Shown here piece by piece: positions 1 through 7,454 of a stretch of 53,929 nucleotides of DNA (its first letter is position 1; every line of letters starts with the position of its first letter). The position numbers and the translations under genes are program-made. The stretch covers positions 1 through 53,929 of the forward strand of contig WGOA01000003.1 of the NCBI GenBank assembly GCA_016124275.1, read 5' to 3'. The notes under the pieces were generated by a model, which searched no databases, was not told where the DNA came from, and worked only from the letters and a program-made list of their open reading frames with translations. Source of the DNA: Bacteroidota bacterium (GTDB lineage Bacteria > Bacteroidota > Bacteroidia > Chitinophagales > BACL12).

Positions 1-1049
1 CTTAATTTTTTATGAAATTCAGGGAGTTTATTTTTGTTGTCTTTGATGCTTTCAAATTCTTTCCAAAGGTCATCCAAAAAAAGCGGTTTGATTAATTTCA
101 AAATGTTTGTTTCACTTGTGTAATGTGCTCCCAAGTTTCTGCGTTCTTTTGGGTTCATTACACTTTGAAACATTGAACCAAATATCGCTGGCGATATTTT
201 GCTCCAATCAATGTAACAGCAGTCAAGCAAGGCTTGACGCATTTTTGTGTCGAAACTTGCCGTAGGCAAGTTTTCTTCAAAAAGTTTTCCGTTTACATAA
301 GGGAAGTCAGCAACTTGCTCGTCAAGATTTTTAAAACGATTCTCTTTCGGTGTATTTAATACTTGAAATAATTCTTGCAGTTTTGATGCAAGGTCGCTTC
401 CGTCTTCGGCTGTCCGCTGTTCTAAATATTCTTGAAATTGTTGTTTGTTGAAAATTGTTGTGTCTTCCGCAAACAATAAAAACAGAATACGAACCAAATA
501 AACTTCTAATGGATGTCCTGTGTAGCCTATTTCTTCAAGTCTGTCGTGAAGTTTACCCATTAACTCTGCTGCTTTAATGTTTGCAGGGTCTTGCTCTTTG
601 TAAACCTTTTTTTGATAGCCTAAAATGTAGCCGAAATGCTGAACGTTATTTACAAGGTCGTTGAGTTTAAATTCTACGGTCTTATCTTCATCAAGGTCGT
701 AAAGTCTAAAGTTTTCAAAGTCGGAAATAAGAATGTATTTCGGTAATTCGTGTTGTTTAAGTCCGTGTGTGTAGTCTTTCGCTTGTTGATATGCTTTGTC
801 GAGGTTTTTACCTCGACTTTTCATTTCAATTAAAATTGTTCCTTTCCAAAGCAAGTCAATGTAACCGTCTTTGTAGTCCAGTTTTTTTACTCTGTGTTCA
901 AAGGTCGAAACACGTTTACTGCTAATACCAAATACATTAAAAAACGCAACTAAAAATGGTTTTGCATCCGCTTCTTCATTTGAAGTGTCAGCCCATTCTT
1001 TTGAGAAATTTAATGCTCTATCTTTTATTTCGTTCCAGCTTAATGCCAT
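1..1049 (-). CDS. MmeI-like type II restriction-modification enzyme, N-terminal part (runs off window)
   Basis: Reading the minus strand from an ATG at 1049 gives 349 uninterrupted codons to the window edge, so the C-terminal part is missing. The N-terminus begins MALSWNEIKDRALNF. It contains a PD-(D/E)xK-type nuclease pattern, with an Asp in DGYIDLLW followed by the E and K of ILIEMKSRG. Further on is NPKERRNLGAHYTSE, the conserved segment before the methyltransferase core of MmeI-like enzymes (single-chain restriction endonuclease plus class I SAM-dependent adenine methyltransferase). The expected function is sequence-specific DNA cleavage and protective methylation. The methyltransferase SAM and NPPY motifs would lie beyond the edge and cannot be checked. 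The start codon is 66 bases downstream of the right-hand box of an attC-like site, as in a gene cassette. The gene is AT-rich compared with the chromosome to its right. Confidence 0.8.
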   Translation of the reverse strand, partial: MALSWNEIKDRALNFSKEWADTSNEEADAKPFLVAFFNVFGISSKRVSTFEHRVKKLDYKDGYIDLLWKGTILIEMKSRGKNLDKAYQQAKDYTHGLKQHELPKYILISDFENFRLYDLDEDKTVEFKLNDLVNNVQHFGYILGYQKKVYKEQDPANIKAAELMGKLHDRLEEIGYTGHPLEVYLVRILFLLFAEDTTIFNKQQFQEYLEQRTAEDGSDLASKLQELFQVLNTPKENRFKNLDEQVADFPYVNGKLFEENLPTASFDTKMRQALLDCCYIDWSKISPAIFGSMFQSVMNPKERRNLGAHYTSETNILKLIKPLFLDDLWKEFESIKDNKNKLPEFHKKL

Positions 1050-1108
1050 TCTTTTTGTCTATGTTTTTTCGGTCTGTCGATGGTTGTTGTGTCGTTCACT
1101 ACGCTTGC

Positions 1109-1227
1109 ACCTAACGGATGGGTATTAACGCAGACGGGTAAAATGCCAGCACGGCGCACTATGCCGTCCAGAACAGCGGATGTAACGCGAGCCATTCATA
1201 CCCGTTTGCGTTAAAACCATGTTAAGT
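1109..1227 (-). repeat. attC-like recombination site A (119 bases)
   Basis: This is an imperfect palindrome. The outer boxes fit integron consensus boxes: ACCTAAC at 1109-1115 (RYYYAAC) and GTTAAGT at 1221-1227 (GTTRRRY). Inner arms at 1125-1140 and 1199-1214 pair at 15 of 16 positions (TTAACGCAGACGGGTA against the reverse complement TTAACGCAAACGGGTA). The middle holds a variable loop. By my hand alignment it is about 85% identical to site B at 1831-1949, with exactly the same length. On the minus strand it separates the RelE/ParE-like cassette from the MmeI-like gene. The attC identity is inferred from architecture, not from a database match. Confidence 0.75.
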
Positions 1228-1251
1228 GTTGCTGGCGAATTCTTACAATCT

Positions 1252-1521
1252 TCAAGGAAACCTTTTGTAGATGTCTTTCCTATGAAGAACGGTTACAAAT
1301 CTGATTTCGTTGGAGCTAACCTTCTCTATCCCAATTCGATAGTCCCCTACTTTTATCCGGTAGTACGTAGAATATCCTATCAGTTTCCTTACACTTGTTA
1401 ACTCTTCAATGCTCTGAACCATCTCGACTTTTAATATCGAATTCTCGATCCTCTTTAGAACTGCCTTATCTTTTACTTTGTCAATAGCCTTACCAAATGA
1501 CTTGTCAAATCTGACTATCAT
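1252..1521 (-). CDS. RelE/ParE-family toxin of a type II toxin-antitoxin pair
   Basis: This 89-aa basic protein has the compact RelE/ParE layout: N-terminal helices ([20 protein letters not shown]) followed by a beta-sheet core and the C-terminal signature [14 protein letters not shown] ... [12 protein letters not shown]. Family members are ribosome-dependent mRNA interferases or gyrase poisons, and the sequence does not show which applies here. Its ATG overlaps the last four bases of the upstream antitoxin gene, which indicates translational coupling in antitoxin-then-toxin order. The stop codon lies about 22 bases before the end box of attC-like site A, so the pair fills one complete cassette. 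Toxin-antitoxin cassettes are common in sedentary chromosomal integrons, where they stabilise the array. Confidence 0.8.
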   Translation of the reverse strand: MIVRFDKSFGKAIDKVKDKAVLKRIENSILKVEMVQSIEELTSVRKLIGYSTYYRIKVGDYRIGIEKVSSNEIRFVTVLHRKDIYKRFP

Positions 1522-1715
1522 TTGCTCTTCAACTTTTTGAAAATCTCATCCCTAGAAACATCCTTTCCAGTTTTCTCCGAATCAATCAATGATCCCAATA
1601 AGATATCTTCATACTGGTCATCATTTATATTCACGACATCGGCTCCTAACCTTTTGGCTAGTTCCTTAAGTATTTTGTTACTCTTATCGTCAGCTTTAAT
1701 AATTATCGCGCTCAT
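1518..1715 (-). CDS. Antitoxin of the RelE/ParE-like pair
   Basis: This 65-aa acidic and lysine-rich protein ([27 protein letters not shown]...) lies directly upstream of, and overlaps by four bases, the RelE/ParE-like toxin. Length, position and coupling fit an antitoxin that binds the toxin and represses the operon. The N-terminal strand plus helix resembles the short Bacteroidota antitoxins usually paired with such toxins. I do not recognise a named DNA-binding family from the sequence alone. The ATG at 1715 is 122 bases inside the cassette, leaving room for its own promoter. Assignment rests mainly on context. Confidence 0.65.
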   Translation of the reverse strand: MSAIIIKADDKSNKILKELAKRLGADVVNINDDQYEDILLGSLIDSEKTGKDVSRDEIFKKLKSK

Positions 1716-1732
1716 AGGTTCTACCGATTAAC

Positions 1733-1773
1733 CAAACTTACTGAAATAGCACCAAATTTTCTACCCAAAGTTA
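1733..1773 (-). promoter_or_regulatory. Possible promoter(s) of the RelE/ParE-like pair
   Basis: Two perfect minus-strand matches to the Bacteroidota -7 element TAnnTTTG occur: TAAGTTTG (1733-1740) and TAACTTTG (1766-1773). The first lies about 18 bases upstream of the antitoxin ATG. A TTTG is available upstream, but at a spacing of 25 rather than the 20-21 seen at better sites in this window, so confidence is low. Confidence 0.35.
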
Positions 1774-1830
1774 CACTCCAACGCAAGTCCTTGAATTCCT
1801 TGAGGTTAGCCGTTAGCCTGCCCCAGTTGC

Positions 1831-1949
1831 ACTTAACGGATGGGTATAAACGCAGACGGGTAAACTGCCAGCACGGCGCACTACGGTATCTTGAACGGCG
1901 TATGTAACGCGAGCCAAGTACACCCGTTTGCGTTTAAACCATGTTATGG
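1831..1949 (-). repeat. attC-like recombination site B (119 bases)
   Basis: This is a second copy of the attC-like palindrome. The left box is ACTTAAC (1831-1837); the right end is GTTATGG (1943-1949), which departs from the consensus. Inner arms (CGCAGACGGGTA near 1851-1862 and CACCCGTTTGCG at 1921-1932) again form the stem. Compared with site A, the base next to the stem changes T to A on the left arm, and the facing base on the right arm changes in the compensating direction, so the pairing is kept. It separates the HepT/MntA cassette from the RelE/ParE-like cassette. Confidence 0.75.
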
Positions 1950-1956
1950 CCAGTAC

Positions 1957-2295
1957 TCATTTACTCGTAAGCCATACTTCAACTTCTTTTCTTAACTCTG
2001 GTAAATCTCTGATTATAATAGTCCAGATAACTTCGTCAGAAACATTATCATAGCCATGAATAATCCGATTTCTGGTGTCTACTATTCTCCTATGATTAGC
2101 GATTACCACATCAGTTTTCGCCTGCATTATCCTGTTGACTGCTTCACCAATGATTTCTAAATTACGTTCAACTGCCTTTTTTGTTTTTAAATCCTTCTGA
2201 TATGCAAAGAAATCTCGCTTATCGCCAAGAAAATAGAAAATTTCATCGATTGATCGCTGTATGTCGACAAGCCAAACTGATACCTCAATTTGCAT
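1957..2295 (-). CDS. hepT: HepT-like HEPN RNase toxin (DUF86)
   Basis: This 112-aa protein has the HEPN/DUF86 pattern. AVERNLEIIGEAVNRI forms the central helix, and RNRIIHGYD supplies the Rx4HxY catalytic motif of HEPN ribonucleases. HepT toxins cleave RNA and are silenced when the partner MntA adenylylates the tyrosine of this motif, which is present here. The start overlaps the end of the upstream nucleotidyltransferase gene by 11 bases, the usual MntA-HepT arrangement. The stop codon is five bases from the end box of attC-like site B, so the pair occupies a whole cassette. Both catalytic motifs look intact, so the pair is probably functional. Confidence 0.88.
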   Translation of the reverse strand: MQIEVSVWLVDIQRSIDEIFYFLGDKRDFFAYQKDLKTKKAVERNLEIIGEAVNRIMQAKTDVVIANHRRIVDTRNRIIHGYDNVSDEVIWTIIIRDLPELRKEVEVWLTSK

Positions 2296-2587
2296 AAATC
2301 ATAACTTTTGTCTTGTCTAACTGTTCGCGAAAAATATGATTTCTGATTCCACGTTCCTCTAGCAAGTCAACTTGTCTATTCAGAATGCTCTCCAAACTTG
2401 ACTTCAGTGTAAAATACAGATCTGTATATACAAATGGATCCCGCTCTTCAAAGTCTACTACCATATCAATATCAGAAGTGTCGCCAAAATCTTCTCTAGT
2501 TACTGATCCGAATGCAAAAAGTGATTTTACCCTAGTGGTCTTGCAAATTTCTCGGATCATCTCTATTTGTGGCTCAGCTAACTTCAT
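2285..2587 (-). CDS. mntA: MntA-like minimal nucleotidyltransferase antitoxin
   Basis: This is a 100-aa minimal nucleotidyltransferase with the motif GSVTREDFGDTSDIDMVVDF, that is GSx10DxD, which binds ATP and two metal ions. The family neutralises its HepT partner by transferring AMP to the HEPN tyrosine. I chose the ATG at 2587. A TTG two codons upstream is possible, but it overlaps the promoter -7 box. A perfect promoter places transcription initiation at or within a few bases of the ATG, so the mRNA may be leaderless. The gene begins 52 bases inside its cassette and is followed with overlap by hepT. Confidence 0.87.
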   Translation of the reverse strand: MKLAEPQIEMIREICKTTRVKSLFAFGSVTREDFGDTSDIDMVVDFEERDPFVYTDLYFTLKSSLESILNRQVDLLEERGIRNHIFREQLDKTKVMIYAN

Positions 2588-2590
2588 ACT

Positions 2591-2623
2591 CAAATTTAAG
2601 CCTCTCTAAGGTACTCAGCCAAA
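2591..2623 (-). promoter_or_regulatory. Promoter of the mntA-hepT cassette
   Basis: On the minus strand TTTG (2620-2623), 21 bases of spacer and TAAATTTG (2591-2598) match the Bacteroidota -33/-7 consensus TTTG/TAnnTTTG exactly. The -7 box ends four bases from the mntA ATG, which predicts a very short or absent leader. The promoter lies inside the cassette, so the genes would be expressed wherever the cassette is inserted. Confidence 0.6.
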
Positions 2624-2630
2624 TTGTATT

Positions 2631-2848
2631 GGCCATAACACCTCGATTAAAGCACCAAAGGTAGGTTGTCGAATTTCCTTTATAAGGACTTTCTACGCTC
2701 TTTTCATGGCACTTTAACGCCAGAAATAGGCGAAGGTTGAGCCGCCCCGCCTGAGTTTCCTTTACATTTAGTTGGAAGGGCCTGTTGGCTCCTCTTTACA
2801 ATAATACAAAAAACCTCGGTACCAGCAACTAAGCAGCTCCCCCCCACC
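2631..2848. other. Gene-free junction between first cassette and recombinase; candidate attI region
   Basis: GGCCATAAC at 2631-2639 is the exact complement of GTTATGGCC at 1943-1951, the other end of the same cassette, so the first cassette ends here. The following 200 bases contain no gene. The sequence composition changes here from AT-rich cassettes to GC-rich chromosome. There is no good second arm, so this is not a normal attC-like site; in an integron the attI would lie here. GTTGAGC at 2736-2742 fits the GTTRRRY box, but I see no other support for it. Confidence 0.4.
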
Positions 2849-4111
2849 CTATACAACCCCTAAAATATCGTCCAGCGGCGATCGGGGCTTGAGTTGACGG
2901 GTTACATGGGTGTAGATTTCGGTCGTCTTTATGCTGGCGTGGCCCAGGTTGGTTTGAATAATGCGCAAGTCTATGCCGTCCTCCATCAGGTGGGTGGCAT
3001 AACTGTGGCGCAGCATGTGGGCGGTCACGGGGCGGGTGATGCCGGCGCGGGCAGCGGCTTGTTTGACCACATTTTGGACGGAGCGGTCGCTGTAGGGTTC
3101 GCCGGGGGTGTTGCCTTCAAAGACCCAGGTAAGGTGTTGGCCAGCAATCATTTGCTGGGCAAGCAGGTCGATGAGCACTGGGTGAATAGGTACGTCGCGG
3201 TCCTTTTTGCCTTTGGCGCGTTTAATGTGGAGTACGCCGCGGGTGCGGTCCACGTCGCGCGGCAGCAGGTTGAGCACTTCGCCCAGGCGCAGGCCGCTTC
3301 CGTAAAGCAACAGCAGCAGGCAGCGGTGTTTGAGGTTGGTGGTACCCTGAATCATCTTGCGGATCTCCTCCTTGTCCAGCACCTTGGGAAGGGGTTCGTA
3401 GCGCTTTGGCCGCGGTATAACATAGATGGTGCGGGGCTTCCCTTCCACCTTTTCGTAGTAAAACTTGATGGCGTTGATGATGATGTTCTGATACGATTCC
3501 GAAATAGCGCCATGCTCAATGCAAAGGGCCATGTAGTCCAGAATGTCCTGATTGCTTAGATCAAGCGGCTGGCGGTGGCCGCACCAGTCCAGGAAATAGA
3601 CAAAAGCGCTTCGGTACGTTTGGATGGTTTGCGGGCTATAGCGCTTGAGCGTCAGCATTTGCAGGTAGCGTTGCAAAACCAGCGCTTGCTCTGGGCTCAG
3701 GCGTTGAAGCATGGCGGCAAACTGCAAGGGTCTGCTCAGGCTCTGGGGCTGCGGGGCCTTGCCGACAGCGGCCTTAGGCGAAGGGCGTTCATCCCGTTGG
3801 GCTGCAGCATTGCTCCGCGCTACCTTTTCTGGAGGACCCTGAACCCCGCCTTCTCTGGTTTTACCCGGATTCGCATTCAAAAAAGCCCAGACCTTTTGTT
3901 TGAGGTCTTTCGCGAAGGCTTCGGGATCGCTGCCCGCTGGAACCACAATAAAGGAATAGCCGCTCACCGGGGCATAACGCACCCCCAGCTCGGACAAAAA
4001 CCCCTTTAGGGCTTCATGGTGGAAAGGATAGCGGACTTTCATGCACTGGATGAAGCGCCCGGTCCTTGGCGACTGGTGCCAGAACGGTTCCAGATGAAAG
4101 AACATCTTCAT
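2849..4111 (-). CDS. Tyrosine recombinase (Bacteroidota-type integrase) at the head of the cassette array
   Basis: This site-specific recombinase has an N-terminal family domain (HLEPFWHQ...KVRYPFHHEALKGFL), a linker rich in Pro and Ala, a SAM-like core-binding domain (YLQMLTLKRYSPQTIQTYRSA) and a C-terminal catalytic domain. Counting from a longer possible start at 4282 (477 aa), the catalytic set is complete: R332 (GSGLRLGEV), K359/K360 (KGKKDR), H422 and R425 (HMLRHSYATH), H448 (LGHAS) and nucleophile Y457 (YTHV). I prefer the ATG at 4111 because family similarity begins there and the preceding 57 residues look non-conserved. The C-terminus has RSPLDDI, also seen in IntI. The stretch between K and HxxR is short, so the extra IntI-specific segment is absent. 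The 3' end faces the cassettes, and all genes run the same way, as in reverse integrons. Confidence 0.85.
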   Translation of the reverse strand: MKMFFHLEPFWHQSPRTGRFIQCMKVRYPFHHEALKGFLSELGVRYAPVSGYSFIVVPAGSDPEAFAKDLKQKVWAFLNANPGKTREGGVQGPPEKVARSNAAAQRDERPSPKAAVGKAPQPQSLSRPLQFAAMLQRLSPEQALVLQRYLQMLTLKRYSPQTIQTYRSAFVYFLDWCGHRQPLDLSNQDILDYMALCIEHGAISESYQNIIINAIKFYYEKVEGKPRTIYVIPRPKRYEPLPKVLDKEEIRKMIQGTTNLKHRCLLLLLYGSGLRLGEVLNLLPRDVDRTRGVLHIKRAKGKKDRDVPIHPVLIDLLAQQMIAGQHLTWVFEGNTPGEPYSDRSVQNVVKQAAARAGITRPVTAHMLRHSYATHLMEDGIDLRIIQTNLGHASIKTTEIYTHVTRQLKPRSPLDDILGVV

Positions 4112-4325
4112 GAGGCGCAAAGCAAGGCTGTGCTGCGCCATGCAGGTCGAAGGGCCGCTGTGCAATTTTCGGATGTGGATAAAGTCCTGTGCCGTGTAAC
4201 TTCGTGTAAAGTGTACACCAAAGGTTGGGTGAGTGTTGACGCACGCCCGTCTGCACAGTTGGCATAAGCCAATGCGCGCCATTCACGCAGTCGCCCCAAG
4301 CCACAGCAACCCTTCCACCGAAATC

Positions 4326-7300
4326 ATGAAGACATTTATACCACTTTCCTGCCTAATAGGGTTCCTCATGGGTTTAGTGGCGGGTACGCTTAAGACGCAG
4401 GCGCAACTGCTCCTTGCGCCGGCGCTGCCTACCCCGGCCGATAGCATAACTATCACGTTCAACGCTACGCAGGGAAACGGTGCCTTGGCCGGTTTCAACG
4501 GACAGGTGTACATGCACACGGGCGTGCTGACGGTGTTCAGCAGCGACAGCAGCGACTGGCAATACGTTGTGTCTGACTGGGGAATTGCCAATCCCCTGGT
4601 GCAAATGGATAGCGCAGGGCCGGATTTGTACCGCTTGCGGGTGCAGGTGGCCGACTATTACGGGTTACCGGCGGGGGTGCCGGCCACTCACCTGGCGTTC
4701 GTGTTCCGCAATGCCAACGGTTCAGTGGTAGCGCGCGATGCCGACGGCAGCGATATGTTCTGGCCCCTCTCTGCGGGCGGGGCTTCAGGTGGATACGGGA
4801 CACATACGTTTGACGGCATAACCTTGCAGGTGTTCCCGGAAACGGGGCCGGCGCTGGGCTTGCGCGCATATGGCCAGGACATCATCCAGGTGGCACCGAG
4901 GCCGGATACGGCCATGGTGTGGAGCAATACGTTCAGCATCAGCGCATCGCCGCAGGCAGCTTCGCTTGCGGAGTTTTCAAATCGGTTGGAACTGGATGCC
5001 GGAAGCCTGAAAGCCATCGTTGACAAGGCTGACTTGCGCGTGAGCTTTGTACGGGGGGCAGATACCTTGATCCAAACGGCTTCGTATCCATTCGGGACTG
5101 AAGGGTCAGGCGGTTTGTTCCAGCTGAACATTCGTTCAAATGAAAGCTGGCAGGGTACAGGTTCGCGGGCCATTGACATCAATCGGCGGGGGCGGGTTTT
5201 GCCGGTTTACAATTCGCAGGCGGGAGGTTATGGTTATGGTGCCGAAACCATGAACATTGCTACACCATTAGCTTTCTCATCCAGAGGATATGCTATTTTA
5301 TGGGATCACGAAGGGCCGGCAACCTGGAACATTGGTGCAACGGATGCGGAGCGTTTGGATTACAGCACCGAGCTTGCTGTTCCGGCGTTGTTCGTGCTGG
5401 GGGGCAGCACCTTTGACCAGAGCCAGGCGGCGTATCGCACGCTTACGGGGCAGGCGGCCATGCCGCCGCGATGGGCTATGGGTTTCATTCAGTCCAAGTA
5501 TGGGTACCGCAATACGGCCGATGCGCTGGGCACCGTGGATGATTTGATCGCCGGTGGTTTTCCATTAGATGCGCTCGTGCTGGATCTTTACTGGTTTGGA
5601 AATCCGGGTCGCATGGGCGACTTGGATTGGGATCTTAGCGCCTTTCCCGATCCGCCGGGCTTCTTGAATGATTTGCGCAGCCGGGGTGTGCAGCCCATCC
5701 TGATCACAGAACCCTACTTTACCACGGTTTCGGATCACTATGGCTTTTTAGCGGCAAACGACTATCTGGCCACAGATATGTTTGGCGATCCCTTTGTGCT
5801 GGGCAGTTTTTGGACTGGGCCGGCGGCTTTGTTTGACATGACCGATTCGGCAGCACGGGAATGGTTATGGACACGATATGAAAACTTGTTGAACGATGGC
5901 GCATTAGGCTGGTGGTGCGATCTGGGAGAGCCTGAAACGCATCCGTCAGGCATGCTGCATGCCGGTGGTTCAGCGCGGCGTATCCACAACCATTACAGCC
6001 TGGAGTGGGCCAGAATGTTGCATGAAAAATACGCGGCCCTTCGCCCGAATGAACGTTTGTTCAATTTGAATCGCTCCGGCTACACGGGTATGCAGCGTTA
6101 CGGAATGGTTCCGTGGAGCGGCGATGTGCAGCGCAGTTGGTCGGGGCTGCAAGCGCAAATTCCGGTCATGTTGGGCATGAGCATGAGCGGCAGTGCCTGG
6201 ATGCACAGCGACATGGGCGGCTTTACAGGGTCGTTCAATGCCGAGCTTTACCTGCGCTGGACGCAACTCAGCGCGTTTGCTCCCGTCATGCGCGCGCACG
6301 GCGTGGACAATGCCATCACCGAACCGGTTTACCTCAACGCGCCCTTTCGCAGCCATGCGCGAAACGCTATTCGCCTCCGCTACCGGCTCTTGCCTTATAA
6401 TTACAGCCTGGCCAGGCGCTACGCGGCAACGGGACGTCCCATGGCGATGCCAATGGATTACTTTGAGCCTGACAACAGCACGCTGCAGAATCAAAACACG
6501 CAATACTTCTGGGGAAAGGATCTGTTGGTCGCGCCCGTCCTCTTCGCGGGAGCCACGAGCAGAACCGTTGCCCTGCCAGAAGGTGAGTGGATTCACTGGT
6601 TTAGTGAGTCGTCGGAAACCGGACCTGCTGAAGTCACAGTAATTGCGCCCTTGGGAACGATGCCGTTGTACGTGCGCGCGGGAGCGGTGTTGCCGCTGGC
6701 TCCTGCCGCTATGGCCAACGCCGGTAACTTTGACGACAGCCATTTGGAGCTCCATGCTTTTGCCGGAAACCATAGTTTCTCATATGCAGGGGAATGTTAC
6801 CTGGATAACGGGATGCAACCGGATGCAGAAGCGGCGGGGGCATATGAATTTTGGTCTTTTGCGGGTTCGGCGGATGAGGAAGCGCATCGTTTGACGCTCA
6901 GCCGGACAGCCGGCAGCGGTTGGCCCGGGTCGGCAACCACGCGTCGCATGGATTTGGCCTGGCATCGGTTAAGCGCTCCGCCTTCGGACGTGCTGCGCGA
7001 TGGCTTGAGTCAGACAGCACACCTGGATTCAGCGGCCTGGGCGCTGGCCGATGAAGGCTGGTACTACGACGCCGTTCAGAACCGCGTCTGGGTGCGGCTT
7101 TCATGGGACATGAACCCGACTACGGTAGAACTTCGCGGTGCATCGGTGGGCTTGGCAACGGCAGAAGCGTTGGCCATGCAGCCTGACTTGGCATGTTGGC
7201 CTAACCCCTTCGACCGGGAACTGACCTGGCGCGTGGAACTTCCCCCAGTTTCCTCCATGAGCCTGAGCCTGATCAATGGTCAAGGCGTCACGGTCTGGCA

Positions 7301-7445
7301 GCGAAGCTATGGTCACTTTGCCGGTGGCGTGTTTCAGGAGTCCTTGCCTGCTGAAACACTTAAGCTGACGCCGGGTGTCTACGTACTTCAGGTGCAAGCC
7401 GATGAACGACAAATGAGAAGTGTGCTGGTTAAAGGGGAATTTTAA
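4326..7445 (+). CDS. Secreted GH31 alpha-glucosidase-type hydrolase with T9SS type A sorting domain
   Basis: This 1039-aa protein starts at the ATG at 4326, where a clear signal peptide begins (MKTFIPLSCLIGFLMGLVAG ... AQA). An N-terminal starch-module-like region precedes a GH31 beta-sandwich and TIM barrel. Key motifs are the substrate loop DALVLDLYWFG, nucleophile D532 in GWWCDLGEPE and acid/base D600 in PWSGDVQRSW, followed by GSAWMHSDMGGF. The C-terminal 90 residues (ACWPNPFDRELTW ... GVYVLQVQADERQMRSVLV) form a type A Por secretion sorting domain, so the enzyme is expected to be exported by T9SS to the surface or medium. GH31 members hydrolyse alpha-glucosidic or related bonds; the substrate is not evident. 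The gene stands alone, head to head with the recombinase, and no SusCD pair is nearby. Confidence 0.9.
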   Translation: MKTFIPLSCLIGFLMGLVAGTLKTQAQLLLAPALPTPADSITITFNATQGNGALAGFNGQVYMHTGVLTVFSSDSSDWQYVVSDWGIANPLVQMDSAGPDLYRLRVQVADYYGLPAGVPATHLAFVFRNANGSVVARDADGSDMFWPLSAGGASGGYGTHTFDGITLQVFPETGPALGLRAYGQDIIQVAPRPDTAMVWSNTFSISASPQAASLAEFSNRLELDAGSLKAIVDKADLRVSFVRGADTLIQTASYPFGTEGSGGLFQLNIRSNESWQGTGSRAIDINRRGRVLPVYNSQAGGYGYGAETMNIATPLAFSSRGYAILWDHEGPATWNIGATDAERLDYSTELAVPALFVLGGSTFDQSQAAYRTLTGQAAMPPRWAMGFIQSKYGYRNTADALGTVDDLIAGGFPLDALVLDLYWFGNPGRMGDLDWDLSAFPDPPGFLNDLRSRGVQPILITEPYFTTVSDHYGFLAANDYLATDMFGDPFVLGSFWTGPAALFDMTDSAAREWLWTRYENLLNDGALGWWCDLGEPETHPSGMLHAGGSARRIHNHYSLEWARMLHEKYAALRPNERLFNLNRSGYTGMQRYGMVPWSGDVQRSWSGLQAQIPVMLGMSMSGSAWMHSDMGGFTGSFNAELYLRWTQLSAFAPVMRAHGVDNAITEPVYLNAPFRSHARNAIRLRYRLLPYNYSLARRYAATGRPMAMPMDYFEPDNSTLQNQNTQYFWGKDLLVAPVLFAGATSRTVALPEGEWIHWFSESSETGPAEVTVIAPLGTMPLYVRAGAVLPLAPAAMANAGNFDDSHLELHAFAGNHSFSYAGECYLDNGMQPDAEAAGAYEFWSFAGSADEEAHRLTLSRTAGSGWPGSATTRRMDLAWHRLSAPPSDVLRDGLSQTAHLDSAAWALADEGWYYDAVQNRVWVRLSWDMNPTTVELRGASVGLATAEALAMQPDLACWPNPFDRELTWRVELPPVSSMSLSLINGQGVTVWQRSYGHFAGGVFQESLPAETLKLTPGVYVLQVQADERQMRSVLVKGEF

Positions 7446-7454
7446 GCAAACCAG

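Noticed and set aside
1109-1949. The two repeats as ends of a transposon or MITEs
   Set aside because: They are direct copies of an internally palindromic site, without target duplications or a transposase, and the pairing of boxes runs within each cassette rather than between repeat copies.
2631-2742. A third attC-like site at the recombinase side of the first cassette
   Set aside because: GGCCATAAC is present and the next bases loosely resemble the left arm, but no matching right arm follows. It fits a cassette/attI junction better.
2849-4111. Calling the recombinase a classical integron integrase (IntI)
   Set aside because: The IntI-specific extra segment between the catalytic Lys and HxxR is absent and there is an additional N-terminal domain. 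Only the array context and the RSPLDD motif point to IntI.
4012-4304. Several 60-100-codon frames around the start of the recombinase on both strands
   Set aside because: They overlap the recombinase or its 5' region in other frames and show no conserved features.
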